From B10-G9 sp964627755 (GTDB lineage: Bacteria; Chloroflexota; Anaerolineae; Anaerolineales; UBA11858): DNA of 64,000 nucleotides. Under the pieces are notes generated by a model, which ran no database searches, had not been told where the DNA came from, and saw only the letters and a program-made list of their open reading frames with translations. Of this stretch, positions 33,301-42,997 are shown in pieces. Location of the stretch: positions 1 to 64,000 of the forward strand of contig CAZVIH010000022.1 of assembly GCA_964627755.1 (NCBI GenBank), in the 5' to 3' direction. Numbering within the stretch: position 1 is the first letter of the stretch; every line of letters starts with the position of its first letter. The translations under genes were made by a program, and so were the position numbers.

Positions 33301-35871
33301 ATGAAAAAAGTATCCTTTTCCCTGCTGATCTGTCTGGTGCTGTTCCTGGTTCTTCCGGTTTCAGCGCTGGCTCATCCGGCGGATATGTACTATCACACCC
33401 ATACGATCATACTTTCTCCGGATGGCATCTCTATTACCTGGCAGATTATGCCGGGACCGATGATCGCCCAGAGCATCTGGTTTGATGTGGATAAAAATCA
33501 GGATGATCTGGTTTCAGATGCAGAAGCGGTGAACTGGGTGAATTCAATATTAATGACATTCAGTGTTGAGATGAACCAGGATCCCCTCCCGCTGGAATTG
33601 GAATCCGTCGATTGGCCTTCAACCGTGGATACTTTATTCGATGGTTCAGAACCGATCATCATCCACTTGTTTGCTGAGTGGACAGAAGAGATCCGGGAAG
33701 ATACCTGGATAGCTCTTCATAACCGCTACAATCCTAAAAGCAGCTTGAGCTGGTTTGAGATCCAGGCGGAGGGGGGGCTCAGTTTTGAAATTCCAAACCA
33801 GAACGGCGGCAATTTGGACATACTTCTTGGCTTTTCCCAGGGGGATAGCACATCTACCCGCCTGACTGGTTGGGAAAGCGGTTCCCCGTCCATTCCTTGG
33901 GTGGTGGAATCCGTTGGTCTGGGCGAACTGGCTGAAGAAGCTGCAGCAGAATCTCAAACGTCTCCAGCAGCTGGTTCTGGACCGGCATCTATTCTGGAAG
34001 GTTTGATCAAAAAACAGGATGGGTCCTTCACCTTTATCCTGAGCGCCTTGTTCCTGGCAGCTCTACTGGGTGCTCTGCATGCTCTTAGCCCAGGACATGG
34101 GAAAACGATTGTAGCGGCTTACCTGGTTGGCTCGCAGGGAACAGTCCTCCATGCTATCGCCCTGGGTGGGATTGTCACCCTGACACATACAGGTTCGGTT
34201 TTTATATTAGGTATATTGACCTTAACCGCATCCCGCTATTTCCTGGCAGCTGATGTTTTCCCTGTTTTGGAATTGACCTCGGGGTTATTGATATTCTTGC
34301 TTGGGATGGGATTACTCTATCCTCGTTTGAGGCTCTGGTTCCGATATTATCAGCAAAAACGCAAAATAATGAAAGTTGAGGTAGATTCGGGAGCAAAGGC
34401 GCCGGGTGGGGAAAAACGTCTGCTGATCAGCCAGCCCATTGATGAAATTGGACCGGCTCATAGTCACGATTCTTCCGATCTGGGCTCCATCCCACGAGGA
34501 CCAATCCCGGGAAGCCCTTTGGAGAATATTCGCTGGCGTAATTTAATACCGCTGGCGATCAGCGGAGGACTGGTACCTTGTCCGGACGCGATCGCTATTC
34601 TTCTGGTGGCAGCTGCAATCAATCGGATCGTTTTTGGGTTGAGTTTGATAGTCTCTTTCAGTTTTGGTTTGGCTGTTATTTTAATTGCCATAGGCTTGTT
34701 GATCGTGCAGGGAAAAGAGCTTTTTAAGCGGCTGCAGTGGTTTAGCAAAGCAGCTTTGGTCATGCCGATCGTCAGCGCCTTGATAGTTTTAGCTGCTGGG
34801 GCCTGGTTGTCAGTTGGAGCTCTTCAAAATTTCTCTGAATTTTCCGTTTCAGTGTTTACAAATGAAGAGACACCTCAATTTAGTTTAAGAGAAACCGACG
34901 TCCTCTATACTGCCCTGGATGAAAACGATCAGTCCCAGCTGTTGATGCTCTCTGCGGGTGGGGGAACCCCGCTTGTTATCTCAGAAGGAGTCAATGTCTG
35001 GTACTTTGCAGTTGCGCCAGATCATAACAAGGTAGTTTATGTGGGGGGCAATCAATATAATGGATCTGAATTATGGATCTGGGATCGGGAAACATCCCAG
35101 AATGAATTACTTCTGGAGTGTGCTGATGCCTACTGCTCAGAGATTTCCTGGTCGCCTGATGGACAGGGGTTCCTATACAGCCGGCTGGAATTTGACCCGG
35201 AGAACAATCCTGCCAATGTGCAGTCCATCTGGTGGCTGGACCTGGATACCGGCGAATCAGCGCCTCTCTTCCAGGATGCTTTAACTCCTGGTTTCAGCGC
35301 TCGCTGGTCACCGGATGGAAAATGGCTCAGTTATACTTCCATCAACCCCCTGGAAATCAAGATCTACCAAATGGAGAATGGAGAAAGTCAGATCCTGCCC
35401 AACGCCCTGGGTTATCCAGCGGTTTGGTCCCCAGATAGCAAGACCGTGATCCTGCAGGATCTGGAATTGGTGGATAGCGGTTATTTGAACAAACTGTTTT
35501 CCTATTCTGTGGAGGAGGATTGGCTGACAATGCTGGCCTTTGACCAGATGTATGATGAATCCTACCCTGCCTGGTCTCCGGACGGGGAGTGGCTAGCTGT
35601 AGTGCGCCGGGCCTGGGTGGATGATATTCCGGAAGAGGGCAACCAACTCTGGGTGATGCGTCCCGATGGTACAGAAGCAACCCAGTACACTGACGAAGAG
35701 AAACATACCTTTGGACAACCATCCTGGTCATCGGATAGCCGCTACCTGGTATTCGATTACCGTGCGGTAGTGGATGGGAAGATAAACACAGGAATTAAGG
35801 TGCTTGATCTTAAATCTGGCCGGATCTCTGATCTGGTAACAACTGGCAGCCATCCGGCTTGGTTAGAATAG
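33301..35871 (+). CDS. NicO-type Ni/Co transporter fused to a C-terminal beta-propeller
   Basis: 856 residues from the ATG at 33301, where a clear signal peptide begins (SLLICLVLFLVLPVSALAHP); the ORF extends to 33232 without a signal. Domain 1 (about 22-215): extracytoplasmic, His-rich start HPADMYYHTH and an Asp-rich loop DVDKNQDD like an EF hand. Domain 2 (about 245-545): NicO/RcnA membrane unit with HALSPGHGKTIVAAYLVGS, TLTHTGSVF and a second half ISGGLVPCPDAIAILLVAA. Domain 3 (about 555-856): TolB/WD40-like propeller with repeated WSPDG (SWSPDGQGF, RWSPDGKWL, VWSPDSKTV, AWSPDGEWL, SWSSDSRYL). Expected to export Ni/Co. The propeller is not a usual part and may sense or buffer metal outside the membrane. 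Confidence 0.85.
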   Translation: MKKVSFSLLICLVLFLVLPVSALAHPADMYYHTHTIILSPDGISITWQIMPGPMIAQSIWFDVDKNQDDLVSDAEAVNWVNSILMTFSVEMNQDPLPLELESVDWPSTVDTLFDGSEPIIIHLFAEWTEEIREDTWIALHNRYNPKSSLSWFEIQAEGGLSFEIPNQNGGNLDILLGFSQGDSTSTRLTGWESGSPSIPWVVESVGLGELAEEAAAESQTSPAAGSGPASILEGLIKKQDGSFTFILSALFLAALLGALHALSPGHGKTIVAAYLVGSQGTVLHAIALGGIVTLTHTGSVFILGILTLTASRYFLAADVFPVLELTSGLLIFLLGMGLLYPRLRLWFRYYQQKRKIMKVEVDSGAKAPGGEKRLLISQPIDEIGPAHSHDSSDLGSIPRGPIPGSPLENIRWRNLIPLAISGGLVPCPDAIAILLVAAAINRIVFGLSLIVSFSFGLAVILIAIGLLIVQGKELFKRLQWFSKAALVMPIVSALIVLAAGAWLSVGALQNFSEFSVSVFTNEETPQFSLRETDVLYTALDENDQSQLLMLSAGGGTPLVISEGVNVWYFAVAPDHNKVVYVGGNQYNGSELWIWDRETSQNELLLECADAYCSEISWSPDGQGFLYSRLEFDPENNPANVQSIWWLDLDTGESAPLFQDALTPGFSARWSPDGKWLSYTSINPLEIKIYQMENGESQILPNALGYPAVWSPDSKTVILQDLELVDSGYLNKLFSYSVEEDWLTMLAFDQMYDESYPAWSPDGEWLAVVRRAWVDDIPEEGNQLWVMRPDGTEATQYTDEEKHTFGQPSWSSDSRYLVFDYRAVVDGKINTGIKVLDLKSGRISDLVTTGSHPAWLE

Positions 35872-36006
35872 ATTATATAATTTCGAATCCGGTTACAGGG
35901 ATGGAGTTGTTTTTAATGACCATAAGGGACTGATTACTTCGGAAAGAACTCAGTTCAAATAAAAATAGTTTGTGAAGCTTGGCACATAAAATATTTTATG
36001 GTATAC

Positions 36007-36024
36007 CTTATAAATAATTATAAG
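36007..36024. promoter_or_regulatory. Perfect inverted repeat before feoA
   Basis: CTTATAA-ATAA-TTATAAG upstream of the feoABC operon. A candidate operator for the neighbouring DtxR-family protein. It differs from the repeat at 33204, so at most one is a true box or they serve different proteins. Confidence 0.4.
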
Positions 36025-36054
36025 ACTCGTTTAGTAAAATAAACCAGAAGTTGG

Positions 36055-36570
36055 ATGAAGGGATATATGCTTGTTACCACTCTAGATAAGTTGGTCCCGG
36101 GAGAATCGGGCAGGATTATAAAAGTAAGCGGTAGAGGTGCTATTCGGCGCCGGCTCATGGATATGGGTTTGACAAGCGGAGCGGTGATTAATATGGTTAA
36201 GGAATCTCCCCTGGGCGATCCGGTTGAGTACAGGCTGCGGGGGTATCATCTCTCCCTTAGAAAATCTGAAGCGAAGACCATTGAAGTGGAACTGTTAGGG
36301 AGTTCGCTTCCAATGAGAGGAAGGAGACATTATTCTGGATCAGCCCTGACATTGGTGAATTGCAGATCAGGTGAGAAAGTTGAGATTACCAGGACCAGAG
36401 GGGGAAAAGGACTTAACAGAAAACTTGAGATCCTTGATTTGAAACCCGGTTGTAAGATCTGTATTATCAAGAATGATTTCCCGGGTCCCTTGATTATTTC
36501 TATAAACGACAAAGAAAGGTTGGTTCTTGGCAGAGGTATAGCTAGGCATGTCTTGGTAAAACCTTCCTGA
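36055..36570 (+). CDS. feoA: Tandem-domain FeoA protein
   Basis: 171 residues, two FeoA SH3-like domains in one chain: about 8-80 (LDKLVPGESGRIIKVSG, RRRLMDMGLTSGAVI, YRLRGYHLSLRKSEA) and about 98-171 (ALTLVNCRSGEKVEI, KLEILDLKPGCKICII, DKERLVLGRGIARHV). The second domain has lost the RL.dMGi wording (LNRKLEIL). FeoA activates or binds FeoB. The start at 36055 is not firmly fixed; an ATG at 36067 is possible. First gene of feoABC. Confidence 0.88.
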   Translation: MKGYMLVTTLDKLVPGESGRIIKVSGRGAIRRRLMDMGLTSGAVINMVKESPLGDPVEYRLRGYHLSLRKSEAKTIEVELLGSSLPMRGRRHYSGSALTLVNCRSGEKVEITRTRGGKGLNRKLEILDLKPGCKICIIKNDFPGPLIISINDKERLVLGRGIARHVLVKPS

Positions 36571-36594
36571 CCGAGCCTGGAGAATAATATTATT

Positions 36595-38850
36595 ATGACT
36601 AAAACCATCGCTCTGGCAGGCAATCCTAATGTTGGGAAAAGCACTCTTTTTAATGCTTTAACTGGCTCCCACCAGCATGTCGGCAATTGGCCGGGAAAGA
36701 CTGTCGAGAAAAAAGATGGCTATTTGCGGATTGGAGAACAGGAAATCCTGGTTGTGGATCTGCCTGGAACTTACAGCCTGACAGCCTATTCGATCGAAGA
36801 GATCATCACTCGCGATTTTATTATCAATGAAAAACCTAACGCTGTGATTGCGGTTGTAAATGCCGCTAACTTGGATCGGAATCTTTATTTGGTAACTCAA
36901 CTGATAGATCTGGATATCCCGGTCATTGTTGCGTTAAATATGACTGACGTCGCCAGAAGGCGGGGTTTGGCTATCTCATTAAAAGGATTATCAGAACGAC
37001 TGGGTGGCATCCCTGTTGTGGAGACAGTGGGAAACCGCAAGGAAGGCTTAGAGGATCTAATTAATGCCATAACTATGGTCTTGAAATTTCCTCATACCGG
37101 GAATATTCAAACAAGCTTCAGTGGGGTCATAAAAGAAGAGATTGAGAACCTGAGGGCTGAGATAGAAGACCAGGAATTTCTCAGAGAATCTTACCGGGCA
37201 GGTTGGCTGGCAACCAAGCTACTTGAAAATGATCAGGGTGTAATTAATAATTTGGAATCCCTGAAAGCAACGGAATTACTGGAGTCAGCTCGGCATGCCC
37301 GAAGACGAATAGAAACTCAAACTGGAGAGGATCCAGAGATCCTAATTGCTGATCAACGCTACCAATTTGTGGACCAGGTAATAGATTCTGCGGTGGAGCG
37401 CCCCCGGGAAAGAATAATAACCCGTTCGGAGATGATCGATAATATTGTCACTCACAGGATCTGGGGTCTGCCGATCTTTATGTTATTGATGTGGTTTGTT
37501 TTCCAGTTTACATCCAATGTCAGCGGTCCGTTCCTTGACTGGGTGGATCTTTTTATTAACGAATTCATTTTCAAGTGGACTGTAAGAGCCCTGGGGCTTA
37601 TGGGGTTGGGCAATTCCTGGGTCAGCTCCTTGATCACAGATGGTGTGATTGCCGGTGTTGGCGGAGTATTGGTTTTTGTGCCTGTTCTGCTTTTCCTTTA
37701 TCTGGCCCTTAGTATCATGGAGGATTCAGGTTATATGTCCCGGGCTGCTTTTGTGATGGATCGGGTCATGCGCTGGATGGGCTTGCACGGGAAAAGTTTC
37801 CTGCCTATGATCATCGGATTTGGCTGCACAGTCCCGGCAGTTTATGCCACCAGGACCCTGGAGAATGAAAAAGACCGAAAATTAACAGCTTTCCTGGCTA
37901 CCTTCATGAGCTGCGGAGCCCGCCTTCCAGTATATGTCGTATTTGGGGCTGCTTTTTTTGGGGCAGCATCAGGAACTCTGGTATTTGCCATGTATTTACT
38001 GGGTATTGTTGTAGCCCTGATCACTGGCTTTGTGATGAAAAATACCGTTTATAAAAGCCAACCCCCTGCGCCTTTTGTAATGGAGCTGCCTCCCTACCGA
38101 ATTCCCCGTCCCAAAGATGTTTGGCACCAGATGTGGGAGCGCACACATGGCTTTCTAGTGAAATCGGGTACGGTAATCCTGGGAGTTTCTGTGGCCCTTT
38201 GGTTGTTAATGGCTATCCCTGCTCACCAAGACACGGGGCTATTTAACCAGGTTCAGGCGAGAGACAGCCTTTTTGGCCGCATTAGCGGCCTTGTTGCCCC
38301 AATATTTAAACCGGCAGGATTTGGATCATGGCAGACAACTGGTTCGCTAGTGACAGGTATTCTGGCGAAGGAAGTGATCATCAGCACCATGAGCCAGATA
38401 TATGCCGAGGAAAGCATACCTCCCGGGGAAATAACCTCTTCATTCGGAGAAGACTTGGTTTCGGTGGGAAAAGGTTTTGGACAGGCTGCTCTGCTGACAA
38501 TCCAGGAAACCATTAATATCATTCCCCGCACTATTAATTTGATCCCGTTTATGGATCTGGGAGAACTGGATTTCTTTCCTGCGGAGAGTGCGATTGTGGA
38601 TTACACACGTTTAGAAGGGTCATTGCTGACGGCTTTTACCAGGTCTGCTGGCTCTCCAGATGCTGGTTCCATAGCCGCGGTTTCATTTAATGTCTTCGTT
38701 TTGCTATATATCCCCTGCGTTTCAGCTATTTCAGCCATGCGCCAGGAATTTGGACGGCGCTGGATGTGGGCCCAGATCTCCTACACCTTTGTAATTGCCT
38801 GGGCGGCAGCTGTAGTGGTATTCCAAATGGGTAAGTTGATATTCCTCTAG
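36595..38850 (+). CDS. feoB: FeoB ferrous iron transporter
   Basis: 751 residues. N-terminal G domain: GNPNVGKST (G1), DLPGTYSLTAYS (G3), NMTD (G4), followed by the GDI helices (about 170-280). Membrane domain (about 285-750) with two Gate motifs: GYMSRAAFVMDRVMRWMGLH, GFGCTVPAV and SCGARLPVYVVF; then SGTVILGVSVALWLL and IPCVSAISAM. Length fits. GTP-driven Fe(II) uptake across the inner membrane. It starts 24 bases after feoA and is followed by feoC. Confidence 0.97.
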   Translation: MTKTIALAGNPNVGKSTLFNALTGSHQHVGNWPGKTVEKKDGYLRIGEQEILVVDLPGTYSLTAYSIEEIITRDFIINEKPNAVIAVVNAANLDRNLYLVTQLIDLDIPVIVALNMTDVARRRGLAISLKGLSERLGGIPVVETVGNRKEGLEDLINAITMVLKFPHTGNIQTSFSGVIKEEIENLRAEIEDQEFLRESYRAGWLATKLLENDQGVINNLESLKATELLESARHARRRIETQTGEDPEILIADQRYQFVDQVIDSAVERPRERIITRSEMIDNIVTHRIWGLPIFMLLMWFVFQFTSNVSGPFLDWVDLFINEFIFKWTVRALGLMGLGNSWVSSLITDGVIAGVGGVLVFVPVLLFLYLALSIMEDSGYMSRAAFVMDRVMRWMGLHGKSFLPMIIGFGCTVPAVYATRTLENEKDRKLTAFLATFMSCGARLPVYVVFGAAFFGAASGTLVFAMYLLGIVVALITGFVMKNTVYKSQPPAPFVMELPPYRIPRPKDVWHQMWERTHGFLVKSGTVILGVSVALWLLMAIPAHQDTGLFNQVQARDSLFGRISGLVAPIFKPAGFGSWQTTGSLVTGILAKEVIISTMSQIYAEESIPPGEITSSFGEDLVSVGKGFGQAALLTIQETINIIPRTINLIPFMDLGELDFFPAESAIVDYTRLEGSLLTAFTRSAGSPDAGSIAAVSFNVFVLLYIPCVSAISAMRQEFGRRWMWAQISYTFVIAWAAAVVVFQMGKLIFL

Positions 38851-38860
38851 AGAGATTTTT

Positions 38861-39157
38861 ATGACAAAAAGTATATTAGGCAATCTGCTGACCATCATTG
38901 AAGAGTCTTCTGGAGCTTATTCTATCCAGACCCTGGCAAGGGAGCTGGATGTATCTCCGGAGCGGGTGGAGAGCATGCTGGAATACTGGATTCGGAAGGG
39001 AAAGATTGAATCTTCGACCAATCTAACTGAGTGTGGAAGTTGTTCATCCCAGGGAGATTGCCCCTTTGTGCTGGAAATGCCCCGAACCTATGAACTGGTG
39101 ACCGACCAGTACCATCTATCTGATCCGGATCATCAGATCTTTTGCACTCACCATTAG
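38861..39157 (+). CDS. feoC: FeoC-like winged-helix protein with Cys cluster
   Basis: 98 residues, starting ten bases after feoB. N-terminal winged helix (QTLARELDVSPERVESMLEY, WIRKGKIES) and a Cys motif CGSCSSQGDCPF, typical of FeoC where the cysteines hold an oxygen-sensitive Fe-S cluster or zinc. Controls FeoB stability or complex state according to iron and redox. Followed by a strong terminator closing the operon. Confidence 0.8.
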   Translation: MTKSILGNLLTIIEESSGAYSIQTLARELDVSPERVESMLEYWIRKGKIESSTNLTECGSCSSQGDCPFVLEMPRTYELVTDQYHLSDPDHQIFCTHH

Positions 39158-39164
39158 AGTTATC

Positions 39165-39213
39165 CTGAATATCAAAAACCACCTTCTTTCTGAAGGCGGT
39201 TTTTGATATTCAG
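39165..39213. terminator. Long bidirectional terminator after feoABC
   Basis: Arms of 22 bp (39165-39186 and 39192-39213) with one mismatch, containing AAAAACC and GGTTTTT at the base. Also closes the convergent desaturase pseudogene. Confidence 0.87.
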
Positions 39214-39222
39214 CGGGGAGAA

Positions 39223-40080
39223 TTAGTTGGGTTCAGTTTGATAGATTTTCAAATACCCAAAATGCACCAGCTGGCGTTTTTTTTCATCCCAGAGCCGGAA
39301 GGTCAGAGTTTTAAAACTTGCCCAGAGGTTTATGGGCTTTACTTGGAAAATCGGGTTTTCCCGGTAACATTTCTCGAGCAGGTAGTTGGGTATCCGAGGA
39401 CTGAGTTGGTGGATGTGATGGAATCCGATCTTGCCTGAAAACCACTGCATGACCTTCGGTAATTGATAAAAGGAACTACCTTCCAATCCGGCTTTAACGA
39501 AGTCCCATTCCTGGGCTCGCTCCCAATAGACTCCCTCAAATTGATGCCGGACAAATAACATCCAAACACCGACGGTGGAAGCTACCCAGATCACAGGAAA
39601 TTGAATAAGTATGAAATTTTAAAAACCAATCACCCAACTCATGAGGATAATTAGAATGGCCAGAGCCAGGTTAGTCCAATGAATACTGTTTTGTTCTCGT
39701 TTTCTAAAAGATTTATTGGGTATACGGCTTAGGATCAGGAATGTCAATAGGGGTCCTACACCAAATATGATCAGAGGATGGCGGTGTACACGATAAAAAA
39801 GCTGTTTCCACCAGGGTGCTTCCAGGAATTCTTCCACAGTCATGGTCCAGACATCATTTACACCAAGTTTATCGAGGAGGGAGGCTGTGACATGGTGTAC
39901 GGCATGGCTTTGCCGCCATTGGATAAAAAGTGTGAATACCAGTACACCAAGGATGGATCCCACCCAGTGGTTTGCTTTGGCGTTTTTGAAAAATGACCAG
40001 TGGCCGCAGTCGTGGAATATGATGAATAACCGGGCCACCAATATTGATAAGATCACACCTATCCCAGGTTGACCAGACAA
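39223..40080 (-). pseudogene. Membrane fatty-acid desaturase, N-truncated and with a premature stop
   Basis: The two frames (39619-40080 and 39223-39594) are in the same phase and separated only by a TAA (39619-39621 on the minus strand). Together they carry all three His boxes of DesA/FADS desaturases: HDCGH, SHAVHH and FHHIHQLSPRIPNY. Between, WVIGF-stop-NFILIQFP should read through as a membrane helix, so the TAA probably replaced a Lys AAA. The first two membrane helices (about 60 residues) are missing and the 5' side joins an unrelated transposase fragment. Non-functional as written. Confidence 0.88.
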
Positions 40081-40114
40081 AATGAATATATATTTGAGAG
40101 TGAGATTTATTCAA
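40046..40114 (-). mobile_element. 5' remnant of an IS200-like/REP-associated transposase gene
   Basis: In another frame over the desaturase start, a TTG at 40112-40114 with GGAGG upstream (40119-40123) reads MNKSHSQIYIHFVWSTWDR. This is the typical first beta strand of Y1 (IS200/RAYT) transposases. About 20 residues match; after that the reading is desaturase sequence in a different frame. So a transposase gene start was spliced into the 5' part of the desaturase. Confidence 0.65.
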
Positions 40115-40214
40115 TAGTCCTCCAATTTATGCCTATTTCATAATTTTACCTAAATATTGACTGCAGGAAAACTGGTATGTGGATTAGATATTTTTGAATT
40201 TGATTTTAATGACC

Positions 40215-40264
40215 TTGACATTCCTTAATTTGTCTATATAATTAATCGAACTTAACTATTAATT
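40215..40264 (+). promoter_or_regulatory. MarR-operon promoter with overlapping operator
   Basis: TTGACA (40215-40220), 16-bp spacer, TATAAT (40237-40242). The inverted repeat AATTAAT-N11-ATTAATT (40240-40264) overlaps the -10 and the start region, as for MarR autorepression. Confidence 0.75.
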
Positions 40265-40274
40265 GAGGTGAAGT

Positions 40275-40733
40275 ATGTCCTCTCAAGATCCGTTTTATTG
40301 CATATTCCATGAGTGGATGGAATTATTTATGCACCGCTCCATGCGCGGGTATATCCACTATGCCCGTGAGAAAGGATTGTCGAGGTCGAGCATCGGCACT
40401 TTATTTCACCTCAGCCACCGTGATCATGCTGGTGTTTCGGACCTGGGTGAACATCTGGGAGTGAGCAGTGCGGCGGCCAGCCAGATGCTGGAGCATCTGG
40501 TGGAAGAAGGGCTCATCAAGCGTTCGGAAGATCCAGATGATCGCCGGATGAAAAAGATAACTCTAACAGAAAAAGGGTTCCAGGTGATGAAGGATAGTGT
40601 CAGCGCCAGGCTGGGGTGGTTAGAGGAGCTGACGGAGAGTTTTTCTACTGAAGAAAAAAAAGAGATCACAGCTGCCATGAAATTAATCATAAATAAAGCT
40701 AGAGAAATAGATATCCTTAAAAAGGGAGAATAA
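40275..40733 (+). CDS. MarR-family regulator
   Basis: 152 residues, ATG at 40275 after GAGGTGAAGT. Winged helix: SDLGEHLGVSSAAASQMLEHLVEEGLI (split as two helices) and the DPDDRRMKKITLTEKG wing that is diagnostic for MarR. N- and C-terminal helices form the dimer interface. The two ABC exporter genes follow at 23 bases, so this is an autoregulated drug-export operon of the common MarR-ABC-ABC type. Confidence 0.94.
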   Translation: MSSQDPFYCIFHEWMELFMHRSMRGYIHYAREKGLSRSSIGTLFHLSHRDHAGVSDLGEHLGVSSAAASQMLEHLVEEGLIKRSEDPDDRRMKKITLTEKGFQVMKDSVSARLGWLEELTESFSTEEKKEITAAMKLIINKAREIDILKKGE

Positions 40734-40756
40734 CTTTCCAGAGGAGTTCCAATCTT

Positions 40757-42997
40757 ATGCGGCGATTACTAAAGTATCTAAAACCCTATACTCTATTGAT
40801 TATCCTCTCGATAATCTTGCTTTTTATCCAGGCCAATGCTGACTTGGCGCTGCCGGATTACCTGTCCAGGATCGTCAATAACGGCATTCAACAAAATGGT
40901 GTGGAAAATGCTGTCCCGGATGCAGTTCGCCAGGACACGATGGATAAACTGCTTTTGTTTATTGGGGAAGAGGATGCCCAAGTTATCCTGAACAGCTATC
41001 AGTTGATAGAACCGGATTCTGCCGAGGCAGAAGAGGTACTGGGTGATTATCCGGTGGTTCAAGATGAGGCGATTTATATCCTGGGTGATATCGATCAAGC
41101 TCAAAATGAAAAATTAAATTCTGTTTTTGGAAAAGCCTTTGTTGCGGTATCTGGCATTCAGCGAATGGTGGATGATCCCACAGCAGCATTGCCGCTTGGA
41201 GAGGGATTTGATTTTGATCCATCACGTATCCCGGCTGGTATGGATGTTTTCCAGGCTCTGGCTATGATGCCCAAGGAGATGCGGGTCGAGATGACTGCCA
41301 AGATGGAGGAATCCTTTGAGGTCCTTGGCGAAAATATGATCACCCAGATGGCTGTTGGCGCCGTTAAGAGCGAATATGAAGCCCTGGGTATGGATGCGGG
41401 AAAGATCCAAAGGGACTATATTCTACGCATCGGCGGCATAATGTTGTTGGTATCACTGCTGGGTGGAGCGGCCACGATCGCGGCTGGATATCTGGCGGCC
41501 AAAACGGCAGCCGGTGCAGCCAGGGATATCCGGGTCGCAGCCTTTAAAAAGGTGGAGAGTTTTACCAACGCGGAATTTTCCAAATTTTCCACAGCGTCGC
41601 TGATTACCCGATCTACGAATGATGTTACCCAGGTGCAAACTGTTATCTTTATGATCATGCGTATGGTCCTGTATGCGCCGATCATCGGTGTAGGCGGGAT
41701 CATCCGAGCTGTAGATAAGAGCGCTAACATGTGGTGGCTGATCGGTTTAGCCGTTCTGGTGTTGATAGGTATGATTGTGATTGTATTTTTGATTGCGGTT
41801 CCCAAATTTAAATTGATGCAGGAATTAATTGATAGGCTCAACCTGGTTACCAGGGAAAACCTGTCCGGGATGATGGTGATCCGGGCATTTAATAAACAGG
41901 ATGATGAACTGGTCCGATTTAATAAAGCCAATAAGGATCTAACTGATACAGGACTTTTTGTCGCTCGTGTGATGGTGATCATGATGCCTGTGATGATGTT
42001 GGTCATGAATGGTCTGTCGTTGGCGATTATTTGGGTTGGATCCCATCAGATTGCAGAATCTGCCATGCAGGTAGGCGATATGATGGCTTTCATGCAGTAC
42101 GCTATGCAGATCGTGATGGCTTTCCTGATGATGTCGATGATGTTTATCTTCTTGCCCAGAGCAGCAGTTTCTGGAGCAAGGATTGCTGATGTCCTGGATA
42201 CAGAGATTGAGATCCAGGATCCTGAAAAGCCAAAATCCTTTCCTGTTCCTTTCCGGGGTGAAATTGAATTCAGGGATGTCTCCTTCCACTATCCTGATGC
42301 AGAGGATGATGTCATCCGGGACATTAATTTCACTGCTCGCCCTGGCGAGACCACTGCATTTATTGGATCGACTGGCTGTGGAAAATCAACTGTTATAAAC
42401 TTGATCCCCAGGTTCTATGACGTCACTCAGGGTAGCGTTTTGCTGGATGGGGTGGATATTCGGGAAGTGAGTCAGAGTGAATTGAGGGACAGGATTGGCT
42501 ATGTGCCACAGAAGGGAACCCTGTTCTCGGGAACGATTGAAAGCAATATGCTTTATGCAGACAAAGACGCTACCCAGGAGGATATTCAGGAAGCTCTTGA
42601 TATTGCCCAGGCAAGTGAATTTGTCTTTGATGATGAAAAAGGCCTCGATTCTGAAATTTCACAGGGAGGAACAAATGTTTCCGGTGGCCAGAGGCAGCGT
42701 CTGGCGATTGCCCGGGCGCTTGTTAAGAAACCCCCCGTTTTCATCTTTGATGACAGTTTCTCGGCCCTGGATTTTAAGACGGATTCAGCCCTGCGCAGGG
42801 AATTAAAGGCAAAAACTGGTGCAAGTACAGTACTGATCGTTACTCAGCGGGTTGCCACGGTAAAAAACGCTGACCAGATCATAGTGTTAGAAGAAGGGCG
42901 CGTGGTTGGTAAAGGGACTCATCATGAATTAATGAAAACCTGTGAGACCTATCAGGAAATTGCGTCATCACAGTTGAGTGAGGAGGAATTGGCATGA
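40757..42997 (+). CDS. Heterodimeric ABC exporter subunit with large external domain
   Basis: 746 residues. Transmembrane helix 1 (TLLIILSIILLFIQANADLA) is followed by an unusually long external loop (about 45-215, rich in Asp/Glu/Met) before helix 2 (IGGIMLLVSLLGGAATIAAG). This is like the extracellular domain of BmrD-type subunits. Nucleotide domain: Walker A GSTGCGKST, signature VSGGQRQRLAIA, Walker B VFIFDDSFSALD, where the catalytic Glu is replaced by Asp, H-loop VTQRVA in which the His is Gln. This is the degenerate half of the pair. Stop overlaps the next start (ATGA). Confidence 0.93.
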   Translation: MRRLLKYLKPYTLLIILSIILLFIQANADLALPDYLSRIVNNGIQQNGVENAVPDAVRQDTMDKLLLFIGEEDAQVILNSYQLIEPDSAEAEEVLGDYPVVQDEAIYILGDIDQAQNEKLNSVFGKAFVAVSGIQRMVDDPTAALPLGEGFDFDPSRIPAGMDVFQALAMMPKEMRVEMTAKMEESFEVLGENMITQMAVGAVKSEYEALGMDAGKIQRDYILRIGGIMLLVSLLGGAATIAAGYLAAKTAAGAARDIRVAAFKKVESFTNAEFSKFSTASLITRSTNDVTQVQTVIFMIMRMVLYAPIIGVGGIIRAVDKSANMWWLIGLAVLVLIGMIVIVFLIAVPKFKLMQELIDRLNLVTRENLSGMMVIRAFNKQDDELVRFNKANKDLTDTGLFVARVMVIMMPVMMLVMNGLSLAIIWVGSHQIAESAMQVGDMMAFMQYAMQIVMAFLMMSMMFIFLPRAAVSGARIADVLDTEIEIQDPEKPKSFPVPFRGEIEFRDVSFHYPDAEDDVIRDINFTARPGETTAFIGSTGCGKSTVINLIPRFYDVTQGSVLLDGVDIREVSQSELRDRIGYVPQKGTLFSGTIESNMLYADKDATQEDIQEALDIAQASEFVFDDEKGLDSEISQGGTNVSGGQRQRLAIARALVKKPPVFIFDDSFSALDFKTDSALRRELKAKTGASTVLIVTQRVATVKNADQIIVLEEGRVVGKGTHHELMKTCETYQEIASSQLSEEELA

